From positions 1-64,000 of the forward strand of contig CANRWW010000010.1 of the NCBI GenBank assembly GCA_947643665.1: 64,000 nucleotides of DNA. The letters run 5' to 3'. Positions 1 to 10,800 of this stretch are shown in pieces; position 1 is the stretch's first letter, and the number at the start of each line of letters is the position of its first letter. A model generated the notes under the pieces. It ran no database searches. It saw only the letters and a program-made list of their open reading frames with translations, and had not been told where the DNA came from. This DNA comes from an uncultured Porphyromonadaceae bacterium (GTDB taxonomy: Bacteria > Bacteroidota > Bacteroidia > Bacteroidales > Muribaculaceae). Position numbers and translations under genes: made by a program.

Positions 1-354
1 ATGAGGATGAACATCCAGGTGCGTGACCGCCGTAGCGATGCATTGCTTTTTGAGACTATACCCGAAGCGCTTGACAAGGCGTCGTGGACCTGGCCGGAGT
101 TTGCCCTGTTGCCTGGTGGCACCGGTGCTATTTCCACCACAGAGATAGCTGAGACGCATATTGCCGTTTCCGGCAACGAGGTTTCGGTGGAGACCGATGC
201 TGAGGTTAGCTGTCTGGAAGTGTACACCGTATCCGGTTCGCTCATAGTCTCTGCGCCTGGGTCACGGGTGTCTTTGTCTTCTCCGGGAATATACATAGCC
301 CATGCGATACTTTCCACAGGCGACATGGTCTGCCGGAAAATATCTGTCCGCTAA
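1..354 (+). CDS. C-terminal part of a secreted protein with a T9SS/Por-like C-terminal domain (probably truncated by the window edge)
   Basis: ORF open from base 1; C-terminus 'LEVYTVSGSLIVSAPGSRVSLSSPGIYIAHAILSTGDMVCRKISVR' resembles T9SS type A sorting tails. True start is probably upstream of the window. Confidence 0.6.
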   Translation: MRMNIQVRDRRSDALLFETIPEALDKASWTWPEFALLPGGTGAISTTEIAETHIAVSGNEVSVETDAEVSCLEVYTVSGSLIVSAPGSRVSLSSPGIYIAHAILSTGDMVCRKISVR

Positions 355-367
355 CAATAGATAAACG

Positions 368-3300
368 ATGTTAAGGAAACTGATCATATTTCTTATTTGC
401 TGCATTTTCACTACTGCCGCATCGTATGGTACCGGTGTGGCAGACAGCTTCCATTTTACCCATTTCAAAAGTGCCGACGGGTTGCCTCACCAGCAGATAC
501 AAGCTATGGCATTTGACCATGACGGACGTCTGTGGATCGGTACGCGTAACGGGCTTGCCTCGTATGACGGTTATGGCTTTACCACATATTACCATAATCC
601 GGTTGACGGGCATTCTTTGCCGCATAATTTTGTGTTGAGCGTATTTGTAGATTCGCGCGGCACAGTATGGATAAGTACGGAGAATGGTTTCTGCCGTTAC
701 ATGCCCGCTACCGATGATTTTGAAAAAATATCATCCATTGACGAACGCCGTATATTCTGCATCCGCGAGACACAGGATGGCAATATAATCTGCGGTGGCG
801 GCCGCATATACATGGGAGATGCTGTTTCTGGAGAGTTCCATTATATGCCACGGCAGAAGGAGAGGGATGTGCGCGGTATAGCTGTGTCGCCTGACAACCG
901 GGTGTTCATAACCACAGACGATGCAGTGACATATTATGACTCAAAGATGCAGAGCGGCACACAGGTGGATCTGGGTCTGTTTGCTTCAAGCCTGCATGGT
1001 ACAGACGGGATTGCCCCGCTGATTTTTGACTCATGCGGTCGTATGTGGGTCAGCCTTAACGGGAATGGAGTGATGTGCCTTGATGTCAAAACAGGGGAGC
1101 GCTCCCGATATGACAACTCCGTGCTTACCAGCGGCACTGTGCGTGCCATTGCCGAGGATGCCCGTGGAAACATATGGCTTGGCACTGAACGGGGAATAAA
1201 CATAATAGATCCTGATACGGGGAAGGTAACCAAGGTGATGCAGGATCTGGTGAACCCGACAAAACTAAATGATAACGCTATCTACTGCATTGTTCCCGAC
1301 GCCAATAACAATATCTGGATCGGGACATATTTCGGTGGGATAAATCTGCTTACCGATAATTGCAACCAGTTTACATGGACAGCGCCGGGCTATGACTCAC
1401 GGTCGCTCAAAGGGAAAGCCATACGCCGTATCGTAGAACCGGAAAAGGGGGAACTGTGGTTGGCTTCTGAGGATGGTGGTATCAATATACTGAACATCGG
1501 CACAGGAAATGTGAGGACTTTTGACCGCATACCAGACATAGGTCCCAATGTGCATGAACTGTTTTTTGATGACGCGAACGGTGACATGTGGATAGGCACT
1601 TTCCTGAACGGCCTTTACCGCCATAATATGCGTACCGGTTCCACAAGCCATTATATGGCCGGTGAGAACGGGTTGAAAAGCACATCTATATTTTCTATAT
1701 TAAAGCAGTATCAGGCAGATGGAGGATCAAAACTTTGGGTAGGCACCACGCAGGGATTGAGATATTACGATCCGTCTTCCGACACGTTCCATAAAATTGA
1801 CCATTCGGTACTTGACAATGATTTTATTTACAGTATGTTGGTGGATCATGCCGGAAACCTGTGGGTAGGGACGGTTAATTTCGGCCTATACCGTGTGGAC
1901 TCCAAGACCGGAGATGTGAGCGGCTGGAGTGAAGCCGATCCCTCCGACCCTGATGGATTCCATGACCATTATATCACTACTTTGCTTGAAGATAGCGACG
2001 GTCGTGTATTTGTCGGTACCAACAATGGCGGTCTATATTATTTCGAACCGGGAAAATTGCAGGAGGTGAAACGTCTTGGCGACGGTGGGGCTACTTTCGG
2101 CACAGTATGCGCCCTGACACCCGACCGCAATGGAAAGGTATGGATGTCTACGTCAAACGGTCTTTTCAGCATAGATCCAAAAACTCTTCACCTGCATCAT
2201 TATACGGTGGCGGATGGCCTTCCTGAAAACCAGTTTAACTTCAATTCAGCACTTGAAGCGTCGGATGGGAATATGTACTTCGGCACTGTCAATGGTCTGG
2301 TATCTTTTACACCTGATCTTACTAAAAAGGACAGCAAGCCGTATAAAGTGCATTTTACAGATCTGCTTATCAATGGCAAAGAAGCTACAGCACGCACATC
2401 ATTCTCCCCTCCCGCAACTACGTTGTATTCTAAAGATGTGCTGGACCTGGATTTTGACCGGTCGCGTCAGTTCGGTATCGGTTATGGCGTGATAGATCCG
2501 GAAAGGGCAGGTTCCACATTTTATCAGGTTAAAGTAGATGGCATAGACCGTGACTGGCGTGATGTAGGTAAATTGCGCCGCTTTACGGCGTTGGAACTTG
2601 CCCCCGGTACATATAGGCTTAATGTGCGCGCCTCAAGCAATCCGGAAGAATGGGATGCAGCACCGGTGAGCACGCTGGCCATAAAGATAGCACCGCCATT
2701 CTACCGTTCCGTATGGGCCTATCTTATATATCTGCTTATAATAGGCTTCATCGCATATTTCTGCTACCGTCTGTTCAATATCCGCATGCGTGAGAAGCAA
2801 TCTGTACGCCTTGCGCAGATAGACAAGGACAAGAGCGAAGAACTGAACCGTGAGAAGATGGAGTTTTTCACAAATATCTCCCATGAACTTAAAACTCCCC
2901 TGAGCCTTATATTGGCTCCGTTGAAATATCTTGACCAGCATCAGGAGATGACGCCTGATTCGCAAAAGCGTCTGGCTGTGGCTATCGCAAATACCAATAA
3001 AATGGTAGGGTTGATAGATGAACTTGTGACTTTCAACCGTGTGGAAAGCGGTAATTTCCAGCTGTATTTGCAGAAAGGTAATCCGCTGTCCTACATTGAA
3101 AAAGTCACGCAGTTCTTTTATGAGGCTGCCGAAGAACGTCAGGTAAGTCTCCGCATATATACTGAAAACAACGGGGAAGAGGTATGGTATTCCACTACTT
3201 ATGTAGAGCGTATCCTGAACAATCTTCTTTCCAACGCGGTGAAGTACACCCCGGCAGGAGGAGAGATAGATGTGCGCGCTTCGATTGTAGAGGAGGCGTC

Positions 3301-4456
3301 GGAGGCGGGAGACCAGATTTATCTCACTTTTGAGGTTCGCGATACAGGTATAGGAATCGCTTCCGAGGAGAAAGAAAATATTTTCAAAAAGTATTATCAG
3401 ACACGTCGCGGATATAATGCAGACAGCCACGGATGGGGCATCGGACTGGCTACGGTGCGCAAACTGGTTGAAATCCACCGTGGCACTATAGAGGTGGAGA
3501 GCAAGATGGGAGAAGGGAGTGTGTTCCGTGTGCGGCTGCTTGTGACGCCTGATGCCTTTGATGCCAGGTGCTATATAAACTTTGCGTCAGACAGTAATCC
3601 CCGGCCAAGTTATCGTATGACTGTCACTGAGGGACTCCAACCGCCGGTGGTGCCCGAATATGCCAAGAAAGACGATCGTGTGAGCATCCTTATCGTGGAA
3701 GATAATCCCGAATTGCTATCTTTCCTGAGCGAGACTTTCAGCAGGACATACAACGTTTATAATGCAACTAACGGTGTGGAGGCTCTTAAAATCACGTCTG
3801 GACATCCGGTGGATATTGTGGTATCCGATGTGATGATGCCGGAAATGGATGGTATAGAGTTGTGTAACCGTCTTAAGAATGACCTTTCGACTTCGCATAT
3901 ACCGGTCATATTGCTCACAGCAAAGAACGATGAGCAAAGCACGATGCTCGGTTTTGAGAGCGGGGCGGAGGCTTATGTGGTAAAACCGTTTGATCCCCAG
4001 ATACTGGAGTTGCGTGTGAAAAATATACTTCGCGCACGCCGTAAATTCATGAAGTCAATTATAGAAGCTTCAGAACCGATAGAAGAAACAACAGAAGAAA
4101 TGCCTACCTTTAACAAGTTTGACAAGGATTTCCTTGCAAGAATAAATGCACTGATAGAGGATAATATGGATAACTCCCAGTTCTCCATAGCTGATATTAC
4201 CAAGGAATTCGGTATCAGCCGATCGCTTCTGCATATAAAAATGAAATCTTTCGCCAATGCATCGATGACGGATTACATCCGCAAGCGGCGTATGGCACGT
4301 GCGTGCGAGCTGATGCGGCATGGATACAATGTAAGCGAGACGGCATACCGCACCGGTTATTCGGATCCGAATTATTTTACCAAAGTTTTCAAAAAAGAAT
4401 TCGGATGCACCCCAAGTGAGTTTATTGCTGATATCGGTACCGATGCAAAGCATTGA
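368..4456 (+). CDS. Hybrid two-component system regulator (HTCS): Reg_prop beta-propeller sensor, Y_Y_Y, histidine kinase, receiver, AraC-type HTH
   Basis: Repeated 'G.LWIGT..GL..YD' propeller blades; HisKA 'FFTNISHELKTPLSLILAPL'; HATPase 'DTGIGI' and 'GWGIGLATVRKLVEIH'; REC 'SILIVEDNPELLSFL...VSDVMMPEMDGIELC'; AraC HTH 'SETAYRTGYSDPNYFTKVFKKEFGCTPSEF'. Confidence 0.96.
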   Translation: MLRKLIIFLICCIFTTAASYGTGVADSFHFTHFKSADGLPHQQIQAMAFDHDGRLWIGTRNGLASYDGYGFTTYYHNPVDGHSLPHNFVLSVFVDSRGTVWISTENGFCRYMPATDDFEKISSIDERRIFCIRETQDGNIICGGGRIYMGDAVSGEFHYMPRQKERDVRGIAVSPDNRVFITTDDAVTYYDSKMQSGTQVDLGLFASSLHGTDGIAPLIFDSCGRMWVSLNGNGVMCLDVKTGERSRYDNSVLTSGTVRAIAEDARGNIWLGTERGINIIDPDTGKVTKVMQDLVNPTKLNDNAIYCIVPDANNNIWIGTYFGGINLLTDNCNQFTWTAPGYDSRSLKGKAIRRIVEPEKGELWLASEDGGINILNIGTGNVRTFDRIPDIGPNVHELFFDDANGDMWIGTFLNGLYRHNMRTGSTSHYMAGENGLKSTSIFSILKQYQADGGSKLWVGTTQGLRYYDPSSDTFHKIDHSVLDNDFIYSMLVDHAGNLWVGTVNFGLYRVDSKTGDVSGWSEADPSDPDGFHDHYITTLLEDSDGRVFVGTNNGGLYYFEPGKLQEVKRLGDGGATFGTVCALTPDRNGKVWMSTSNGLFSIDPKTLHLHHYTVADGLPENQFNFNSALEASDGNMYFGTVNGLVSFTPDLTKKDSKPYKVHFTDLLINGKEATARTSFSPPATTLYSKDVLDLDFDRSRQFGIGYGVIDPERAGSTFYQVKVDGIDRDWRDVGKLRRFTALELAPGTYRLNVRASSNPEEWDAAPVSTLAIKIAPPFYRSVWAYLIYLLIIGFIAYFCYRLFNIRMREKQSVRLAQIDKDKSEELNREKMEFFTNISHELKTPLSLILAPLKYLDQHQEMTPDSQKRLAVAIANTNKMVGLIDELVTFNRVESGNFQLYLQKGNPLSYIEKVTQFFYEAAEERQVSLRIYTENNGEEVWYSTTYVERILNNLLSNAVKYTPAGGEIDVRASIVEEASEAGDQIYLTFEVRDTGIGIASEEKENIFKKYYQTRRGYNADSHGWGIGLATVRKLVEIHRGTIEVESKMGEGSVFRVRLLVTPDAFDARCYINFASDSNPRPSYRMTVTEGLQPPVVPEYAKKDDRVSILIVEDNPELLSFLSETFSRTYNVYNATNGVEALKITSGHPVDIVVSDVMMPEMDGIELCNRLKNDLSTSHIPVILLTAKNDEQSTMLGFESGAEAYVVKPFDPQILELRVKNILRARRKFMKSIIEASEPIEETTEEMPTFNKFDKDFLARINALIEDNMDNSQFSIADITKEFGISRSLLHIKMKSFANASMTDYIRKRRMARACELMRHGYNVSETAYRTGYSDPNYFTKVFKKEFGCTPSEFIADIGTDAKH

Positions 4457-4488
4457 GTTGCTATTTTAGTTAAATTTTGCTATCTTTG
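4457..4488 (+). promoter_or_regulatory. Putative Bacteroidota sigma-ABfr-type promoter (-33 gTTG, -7 TATCTTTG) for the GH127-like gene
   Basis: TTG at 4458-4460, 20-nt spacer, TATCTTTG at 4481-4488, just upstream of the ORF at 4520. Confidence 0.45.
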
Positions 4489-4519
4489 TGCAGGTAGTCG
4501 AAATTCAATGTATTGAACC

Positions 4520-6547
4520 ATGAAATATCTGTTATCTTGCGCAGCTTCAGGGCTGCTGTTGCTGACTGCATCATGCGGTGGCAATTCCGGCTTCAAAGCC
4601 GAGAATGTGGACCGGCCTTTTATACCGGTAGTAAGTGATACTGCGGCATTGAGGCCATTGGCATTGGAAAAACTTCCTGTGGGTGCCATAAAGCCTGAGG
4701 GATGGTTGCTGAAACAGCTGGAGCTACAGCGTGACGGCCTTAACGGTCATTTGGGTGAAATAAGCGCATGGCTTGACCGCAACAATAATGCGTGGCTTGT
4801 GGAAGGTGGCGACCGCGGTTGGGAAGAGGTTCCCTATTGGTTGCGCGGATACAGCCATCTGGCTTTCCTGCTTGATGATCCCGAGATGCTTAAAGAGACG
4901 CAGTTCTGGATTGATGCAGTGTTGGCATCGCAGAAAGAAAACGGTTATTTCGGTCCTCTTAACGAGCGCAACGGCAAACCTGAGGTATGGGCACAGATGA
5001 TAATGCTGTGGGTGCTCCAGAATTACTATGAATTTACTGCCGACGAGCGTGTGCTCCCGTTTATGAAACGTTATTTCGAGTGGGAAATGGCCCAGGCTGA
5101 CGAAAATTTCCTTGAGGATTATTGGGAAAACTGCCGTGGAGGTGACAACATGTGGAGTGTCGTATGGTATTATGGCAAGACCGGGGACGCATCGGTGTTG
5201 CCGCTGATTGAGAAGATCCACCGCAACAATGCCGATTGCACCAACCCAGCGCGTCTGCCCAACTGGCATAATGTGAACATCGCGCAGTATTTCCGCGAAC
5301 CGGCTGAAATGTACCTGCTGAACGGCGATTCGGCAATGCTCGCCGCAACTTATAACGTGCATGACCTCATCCGCCGCACATATGGCCAGGTGCCCGGAGG
5401 CATGTTCGGTGCCGACGAGAACGCACGTATCGGTTACATAGATCCTCGCCAGGGAACTGAAACCTGCGGCTTCGCAGAGCAGCTTCTTTCCGATGGTGTG
5501 ATGCTCGGCATAACCGCCGATCCCCTGTGGGCTGAAAACATGGAGGATGTGGCGTTCAACTCTTTCCCTGCATCCATGATGCCTGATCTGACCGCTTTGC
5601 GATACATTACTTCTCCTAACCATACGGTAAGCGACTCCAGAAACCATCATCCGGGCATAGACAATCGCGGTCCGTTCCTTAATATGAACCCGTTCAGCTC
5701 CCGCTGCTGCCAGCACAACCATGGTCTCGGATGGCCCTCGTTTACCCAGGCCCTCGCTTTCTCTACCAATAACCATGGTGTGGCATATGCGGTATATGCG
5801 CCGAATGAAGCTACTGTAAACGTGGCTGACGGCAAAAAAGTGACCATCAAGGAGGAGACAAATTATCCTTTCAGCGATACTATCCGCTTTGTTGTCGCTG
5901 CCCAGGATAAAGCTGAGTTCCCGATGTACTTCCGCATACCGTCATGGGCAAAGGGTGCAAAAGCATATGTCAACGGCAAAGCTGTCGGCACTCCGCAGGC
6001 AGGTACATACCTGTGCATTGACGGAGAATGGGAGAATGCCGACGAAGTGAAGCTGGTTTTCCCTATGGAGCTTACGCTACGTCGCTGGCCTACAAACCGC
6101 AACAGCGCTTCTGTAAACTATGGCCCGCTCACATTGTCTCTGAAAATAGATGAGCGTTATGAGAAAGTCAACTCTGCGGAGATGGCTATCGGCGACTCAC
6201 GTTGGCAAGAGGGTGCTGACCCACAGAAATGGCCTACATATGAGATTTACGCAGATTCTCCCTGGAATTATTCCCTGGTTCTTCCTGAAAGCAACCCGTT
6301 TGCAGATTTCAAGGTGACGCGTCTTCCCTGGCCTGCCGATAACCAGCCTTTCACCCTGCAGGGCGTACCTCTCGAAGTGAAGGCAACAGGACGTCTCGTG
6401 CCATCATGGGGATTTGACGAAACAGGTCTTACAGGAGTACTTCCCCGCGAGGATGTTCCCCGCGCTGTCGATGTTGACGAGATAACCCTTGTGCCGATGG
6501 GTGCCGCACGCTTGCGTGTATCATCATTCCCCACTTCAGACAAATGA
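4520..6547 (+). CDS. Beta-L-arabinofuranosidase-like GH127/DUF1680 family lipoprotein
   Basis: Lipobox 'LLLLTASCGGN'; DUF1680-like 'HLAFLLDDPEMLKETQFWIDAVLASQKENGYFGP'; putative zinc/nucleophile motifs 'GTETCGFAEQL' (E-x-C) and 'SSRCCQHNHGLGWPSF' (CC). Confidence 0.85.
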   Translation: MKYLLSCAASGLLLLTASCGGNSGFKAENVDRPFIPVVSDTAALRPLALEKLPVGAIKPEGWLLKQLELQRDGLNGHLGEISAWLDRNNNAWLVEGGDRGWEEVPYWLRGYSHLAFLLDDPEMLKETQFWIDAVLASQKENGYFGPLNERNGKPEVWAQMIMLWVLQNYYEFTADERVLPFMKRYFEWEMAQADENFLEDYWENCRGGDNMWSVVWYYGKTGDASVLPLIEKIHRNNADCTNPARLPNWHNVNIAQYFREPAEMYLLNGDSAMLAATYNVHDLIRRTYGQVPGGMFGADENARIGYIDPRQGTETCGFAEQLLSDGVMLGITADPLWAENMEDVAFNSFPASMMPDLTALRYITSPNHTVSDSRNHHPGIDNRGPFLNMNPFSSRCCQHNHGLGWPSFTQALAFSTNNHGVAYAVYAPNEATVNVADGKKVTIKEETNYPFSDTIRFVVAAQDKAEFPMYFRIPSWAKGAKAYVNGKAVGTPQAGTYLCIDGEWENADEVKLVFPMELTLRRWPTNRNSASVNYGPLTLSLKIDERYEKVNSAEMAIGDSRWQEGADPQKWPTYEIYADSPWNYSLVLPESNPFADFKVTRLPWPADNQPFTLQGVPLEVKATGRLVPSWGFDETGLTGVLPREDVPRAVDVDEITLVPMGAARLRVSSFPTSDK

Positions 6548-6588
6548 CCTTGGTTACGTCATGACGATCCGTTATGACAAGTGATTTT

Positions 6589-6629
6589 ACGACGCCGTGT
6601 AAGAGCTATCGCTTTTTACATGGCGTCGT
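6589..6629 (+). terminator. 14-bp stem hairpin between the GH127-like gene and the RND operon (possible terminator)
   Basis: acgacgccgtgtaa (6589-6602) pairs with ttacatggcgtcgt (6616-6629) with one G-T wobble; no strong T-tract directly after. Confidence 0.4.
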
Positions 6630-6773
6630 TGCTATGGGTATATTTTCCGGAATGTTTTCTGATTGGTTTGAAAATTGGAGTTTTTGGGCAGAGAATTGCT
6701 CTTTTCGGCAAATGCAGATTGTGGTGGAAGTGTTAACTTTGCAGTTCGAATCATTATCAGTTACTTAGAGGAC

Positions 6774-7841
6774 ATGGAAAAGATATTTGTGGTCTTGTGT
6801 GGGTTGCTTGTGCTCTACGGATGCACCAAACCACAGGAGGAGAGCACTTTCCGTAGAAGTGTATGTGTTACGGAGCCGTTACCGGCCGGTGTCTCATCCA
6901 GGAAGACATATACGGGAATCGTAGAGGAGGCCGACGGGATCAGCCTTGGTTTCAAGACACCCGGCCAGCTGAAACGTATTGCTGTGAAGGAGGGGGATTT
7001 CGTGCGTGGCGGGCAGCTCCTTGCCGAGCTTGACGATGCCGATTACAAACTTGGGGTGGAGGCTCTGCAGATACAGTATGACCAGCTCCAGGCCGAGGTG
7101 GAGCGTGCCCGTCGGCTTTTCGAGAAGAAAAGCATGTCTGCCAACGATTTTGAGAAGGCGTCAGCGGGTTTGCGCCAGTTGGCAGTACAGCTTGAGGTAA
7201 ACAAGAACAAACTGTCATATACGAAACTGTATGCGCCGGTATCCGGATATGTCCAGAGTGTCAATTTTTCTCCTGCAGAGATGGTGGATGCCGGGACATC
7301 AGTGTTCAATCTTCTGGATGTAAGCGGTATGGAAGTAGTGGTAGATATCCCGGCGTCGCTATATTCCCGGGCATCGGATTTCAACGGCTTTGCCGGCCGG
7401 GTGCCAGGCACCGGTGAAAACGAATGGTTCCCTCTGAAGTTCCTTAGCATAGTGCCCAAGGCAGACAGCAACCAGCTATATCGCATGCGCCTGGGGGTGC
7501 CTGCGGAAAGGGTCAAGGCGCTCACTTCAGGAATGAATATGGAGGTAACCGTGGATATTAAAGGCAAGGAGGATGGTGTTCCGGTATTCGAACTGCCGTT
7601 GTCGGCGCTTTTCCGTGATTCCGGCGGGGATGCCTGCGTATGGGTATTGGAGGCGGATTCCACGGTCGTTAAACGTCCTGTAACTATAGATCCGGCACAT
7701 TCCGTGGCATCTGTAATGGTGACTTCGGGTCTTGAAGGAGGGGAGAAGATTGTGCGTGCGGGAGTGAACGTGCTTTCTGATGGAGAAAAGGTGAAGGTGA
7801 TTGCCGAACCGACTGAAACCAATGTCGGAGGACTTCTATGA
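6774..7841 (+). CDS. RND efflux periplasmic adaptor (membrane fusion protein), lipoprotein
   Basis: ATG at 6774 gives 'MEKIFVVLCGLLVLYGCTKP' lipoprotein signal; MFP core 'GISLGFKTPGQLKRIAVKEGDFVRGGQLLAELDDADY'; followed directly by an RND permease. The ORF track start at 6675 looks over-extended. Confidence 0.9.
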   Translation: MEKIFVVLCGLLVLYGCTKPQEESTFRRSVCVTEPLPAGVSSRKTYTGIVEEADGISLGFKTPGQLKRIAVKEGDFVRGGQLLAELDDADYKLGVEALQIQYDQLQAEVERARRLFEKKSMSANDFEKASAGLRQLAVQLEVNKNKLSYTKLYAPVSGYVQSVNFSPAEMVDAGTSVFNLLDVSGMEVVVDIPASLYSRASDFNGFAGRVPGTGENEWFPLKFLSIVPKADSNQLYRMRLGVPAERVKALTSGMNMEVTVDIKGKEDGVPVFELPLSALFRDSGGDACVWVLEADSTVVKRPVTIDPAHSVASVMVTSGLEGGEKIVRAGVNVLSDGEKVKVIAEPTETNVGGLL

Positions 7842-10800
7842 CACGTATAACTGAATTTTTCATGCAGCGCCGGACGTTGTTCTGGTCGCTGATGGCAGGA
7901 ATCATACTGGCCGGTGTGATTTCCTTCCTGTATATGCCCAAACTTGAGGATCCGGCAGTGCCGGTGAAACAGGCGATGGTGGTAGTGCCGTATCCCGGAG
8001 CGTCCGCGCACGAGGTGGAGCTGAACGTGGCACAGATGATGGAAGATGAGCTGCGCACCCTCCCTGACGTGCACAAGATCAAGACCGATTGCCAGCCTGG
8101 TATGGCTATGATCACTGTGGAGTTCAAGATGTCGGTGCTGATCAAGGATCTTGAGCAGCATTTCGACCTGTTGCGCCGGAAGGTCGGTGATATAGCCTCA
8201 CGGCTTCCGTCGGGGACGTATGCCCCGGTTGTGCTTGATGACATGATGGATGTCTACGGTATATTCTATTCATTGACGGCTCCCGGATACGATTATCCCG
8301 AAATGTACCGCTATGCGAAGTATATCAGGCGTGAGCTGCTGTCTGTGCCGGGAGTAAAACGTGTTTCCATAGTCGGAAATCGCGACGAGGTGATAAATGT
8401 CACTCTTCCAAAGGAGGAACTTGCACGCAATGGATTGATTCCGGTCCAGATAATGAGTGCGCTGCAGTCTGTCGGGAAGCCGGTGGATGCCGGTGCCTAC
8501 AGGAGCGGAGCCGATGATGTGCAACTGAGGGTGGATGCGCCTGTGAACAATGAGGCTGAACTGCGTGATCTCACAATTTCCACCCCGAGCGGGAAGATGG
8601 TGCGTCTCGGAGACATAGCCAGGATAGAGCGTGGGCTTGCCGATCCGCAACGGAACGGCTTTTTCGTAAACGGTGAGCCGGCACTGGCCATATGTGTGGC
8701 CATGGAGACAGATGCCATAGTGCCCGATGTGGGGAAGGCGGTGGACGAGAGGCTTGCGGAGGTAATGAAGACAGTTCCGGCGGGCATGACAACCGACAAG
8801 ATATTCTTCCAGCCAGACAAGGTGAGCGATGCCATTTCGTCGTTCATGTGGAATCTGTTGGCCTCCGTGGTCATTGTCATATTGGTGCTGGTATTTACCA
8901 TGGGATTCCGCAGCGGTGTGATCATCGGTTTCGGGCTGGTTCTCACAATTGCCGTGTCGTTCCCTATATTGCTGCAGTGCGGCACTACCTTGCAGCGTAT
9001 ATCGCTTGGTGCTTTTATCGTGGCCATGGGTATGCTTGTGGATAATGCCGTTGTGATAATGGACGGTATATTGGTGGACCGCAAGCGCGGTCTGGCTCCG
9101 GGGAGGTACCTGTATGACATAGGCAAACGCACGGCGATGCCGTTACTGGGTGCGACTGTTATTGCCGCCGCAACATTTATAGGGATATACCTGTCGCCTG
9201 ACTCTGCGGGAGAATATGCAGGAGACCTTTTCCTTGTCCTCTGTGTGAGTTTGCTTGCGAGCTGGGTGCTCGCCCTTGTGCAGGTCCCTGTCTGCGCGGC
9301 AGCCTGGATGGGGGGAAGCGGTAGGAAGAAAAGCAAGCCGGGAAATAAGAAAGCATCGGAAGGTTCTGATACCCCGAATGCTTCCCTCGTAGTGCAGGAA
9401 ACGGTGATGAATTCGCCGGCTCACAGGTTCGTGCGCCGTTCGGTTGGGAGCCTGATAAGATATAAATGGCTTACCGTGGCCGCTTCTGTAGTGTTGCTGG
9501 CAGTATGTATGGCAGGTATGCTGAAGGTCAAGAACCTCTTTTTCCCGGATTTCGATTACAAGCAGTTCGTGGTGGAGTGCTATTTCCCTCCTCAGACCTC
9601 CCCGGCTCATGTCAAGGAACAGATGCTCGGCATGTCTGCACGTTTGCGTGAGGATCCTGCCGTGGAGAGGGTTGCCATGAGCATGGGTGCTGCTCCGGCG
9701 CGATACTGCCTTGTGCGCCCCATGTCGTCAGGTGGTGACAATTACGGTGAGCTGATTGTGGATTGTGACAGCTATAAGACCATCATGGCACAGATCCCGA
9801 AAATCCTACGTGAGCTTCGGAAAGATTATCCGGATGCCTACGTCCGGATAAGGAAATACAATTTTTCCATTTCCACGACACACACGGTGGAGGTGGAATT
9901 TGCGGGTCCCGACCCGGCGGTGTTGAAGCGTCTTTCATCCCAAGCCGAGGAGATAATGCGCGATTGCCCGTATGTTGATCCGTATTCCGTGCAGAACAAC
10001 TGGTATCCGACAGCCAAACGGTTAGTGGCCGGATATGACCATCCGTCGGGAGTGCGTGCCGGAGTGAGTCGTGGCGATGTGGGAAACGCATTGCAGGCCG
10101 CTACTGACGGTATGGCCATTGGTGTGATTCCTGATCAGGACAAGATGCTGATGGTCAATCTCAACGTGCGCAATGCCGATGGTTCCAGGATTTCTGATCT
10201 GGAGGACATTCCGGTATGGAGCATGACCAATATGCGTCTTGACGACGGTGCGATCGCCGAAGCTGTGTCGGGAGGCAATCCCGCAGGTCTTGCAGACCGG
10301 ATGTTCCGTACGGTGCCTCTTAGCAGTGTCACTGATTGCGTGAGACTTGGGTGGGAAGAGAATATGGTGCGCCGTCTAAACGGGCGCCGTGTGATAGAAG
10401 CCGAATGCGATCCCAACCCCATGCTTCCCGATGCGACCCCTGCCAAGGTTGTGGAGAGCATCAGGAAACAGATAGATGCCATAGAATTGCCTGCCGGATA
10501 TTCCATGCGCTGGGTAGGGGAAGGTGAATTGCAGGGTGATGCCATGGAGAATCTTCTGAAGTATATGCCTGTTACGGTTTTCATAATACTTATGATACTT
10601 CTGATGCTCTTCAACAGCTGGAAAAAACTGTGGTTGATCCTGCTGTGTCTGCCTTTCGTCTTCATAGGCATAACCCCGGCTCTGCTATTTACCGGTACTC
10701 CGTTCACTTTCATGGCCATTATCGGGCTTATGGGGCTTATGGGAATGATGGTCAAGAATTCCATAGTGCTTGTTGACGAAATAAACAGGCAGCAGACCGA

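Noticed and set aside
2633-3478. 281-aa minus-strand ORF
   Set aside because: Antisense to the HTCS kinase region; composition like a shadow ORF.
4724-5776. 350-aa ORF on the minus strand
   Set aside because: Entirely antisense to the well-supported GH127-like CDS; no recognisable motifs; typical shadow ORF.
7043-8161. 372-aa minus-strand ORF
   Set aside because: Spans the antisense of the adaptor/RND junction; no domain signal.
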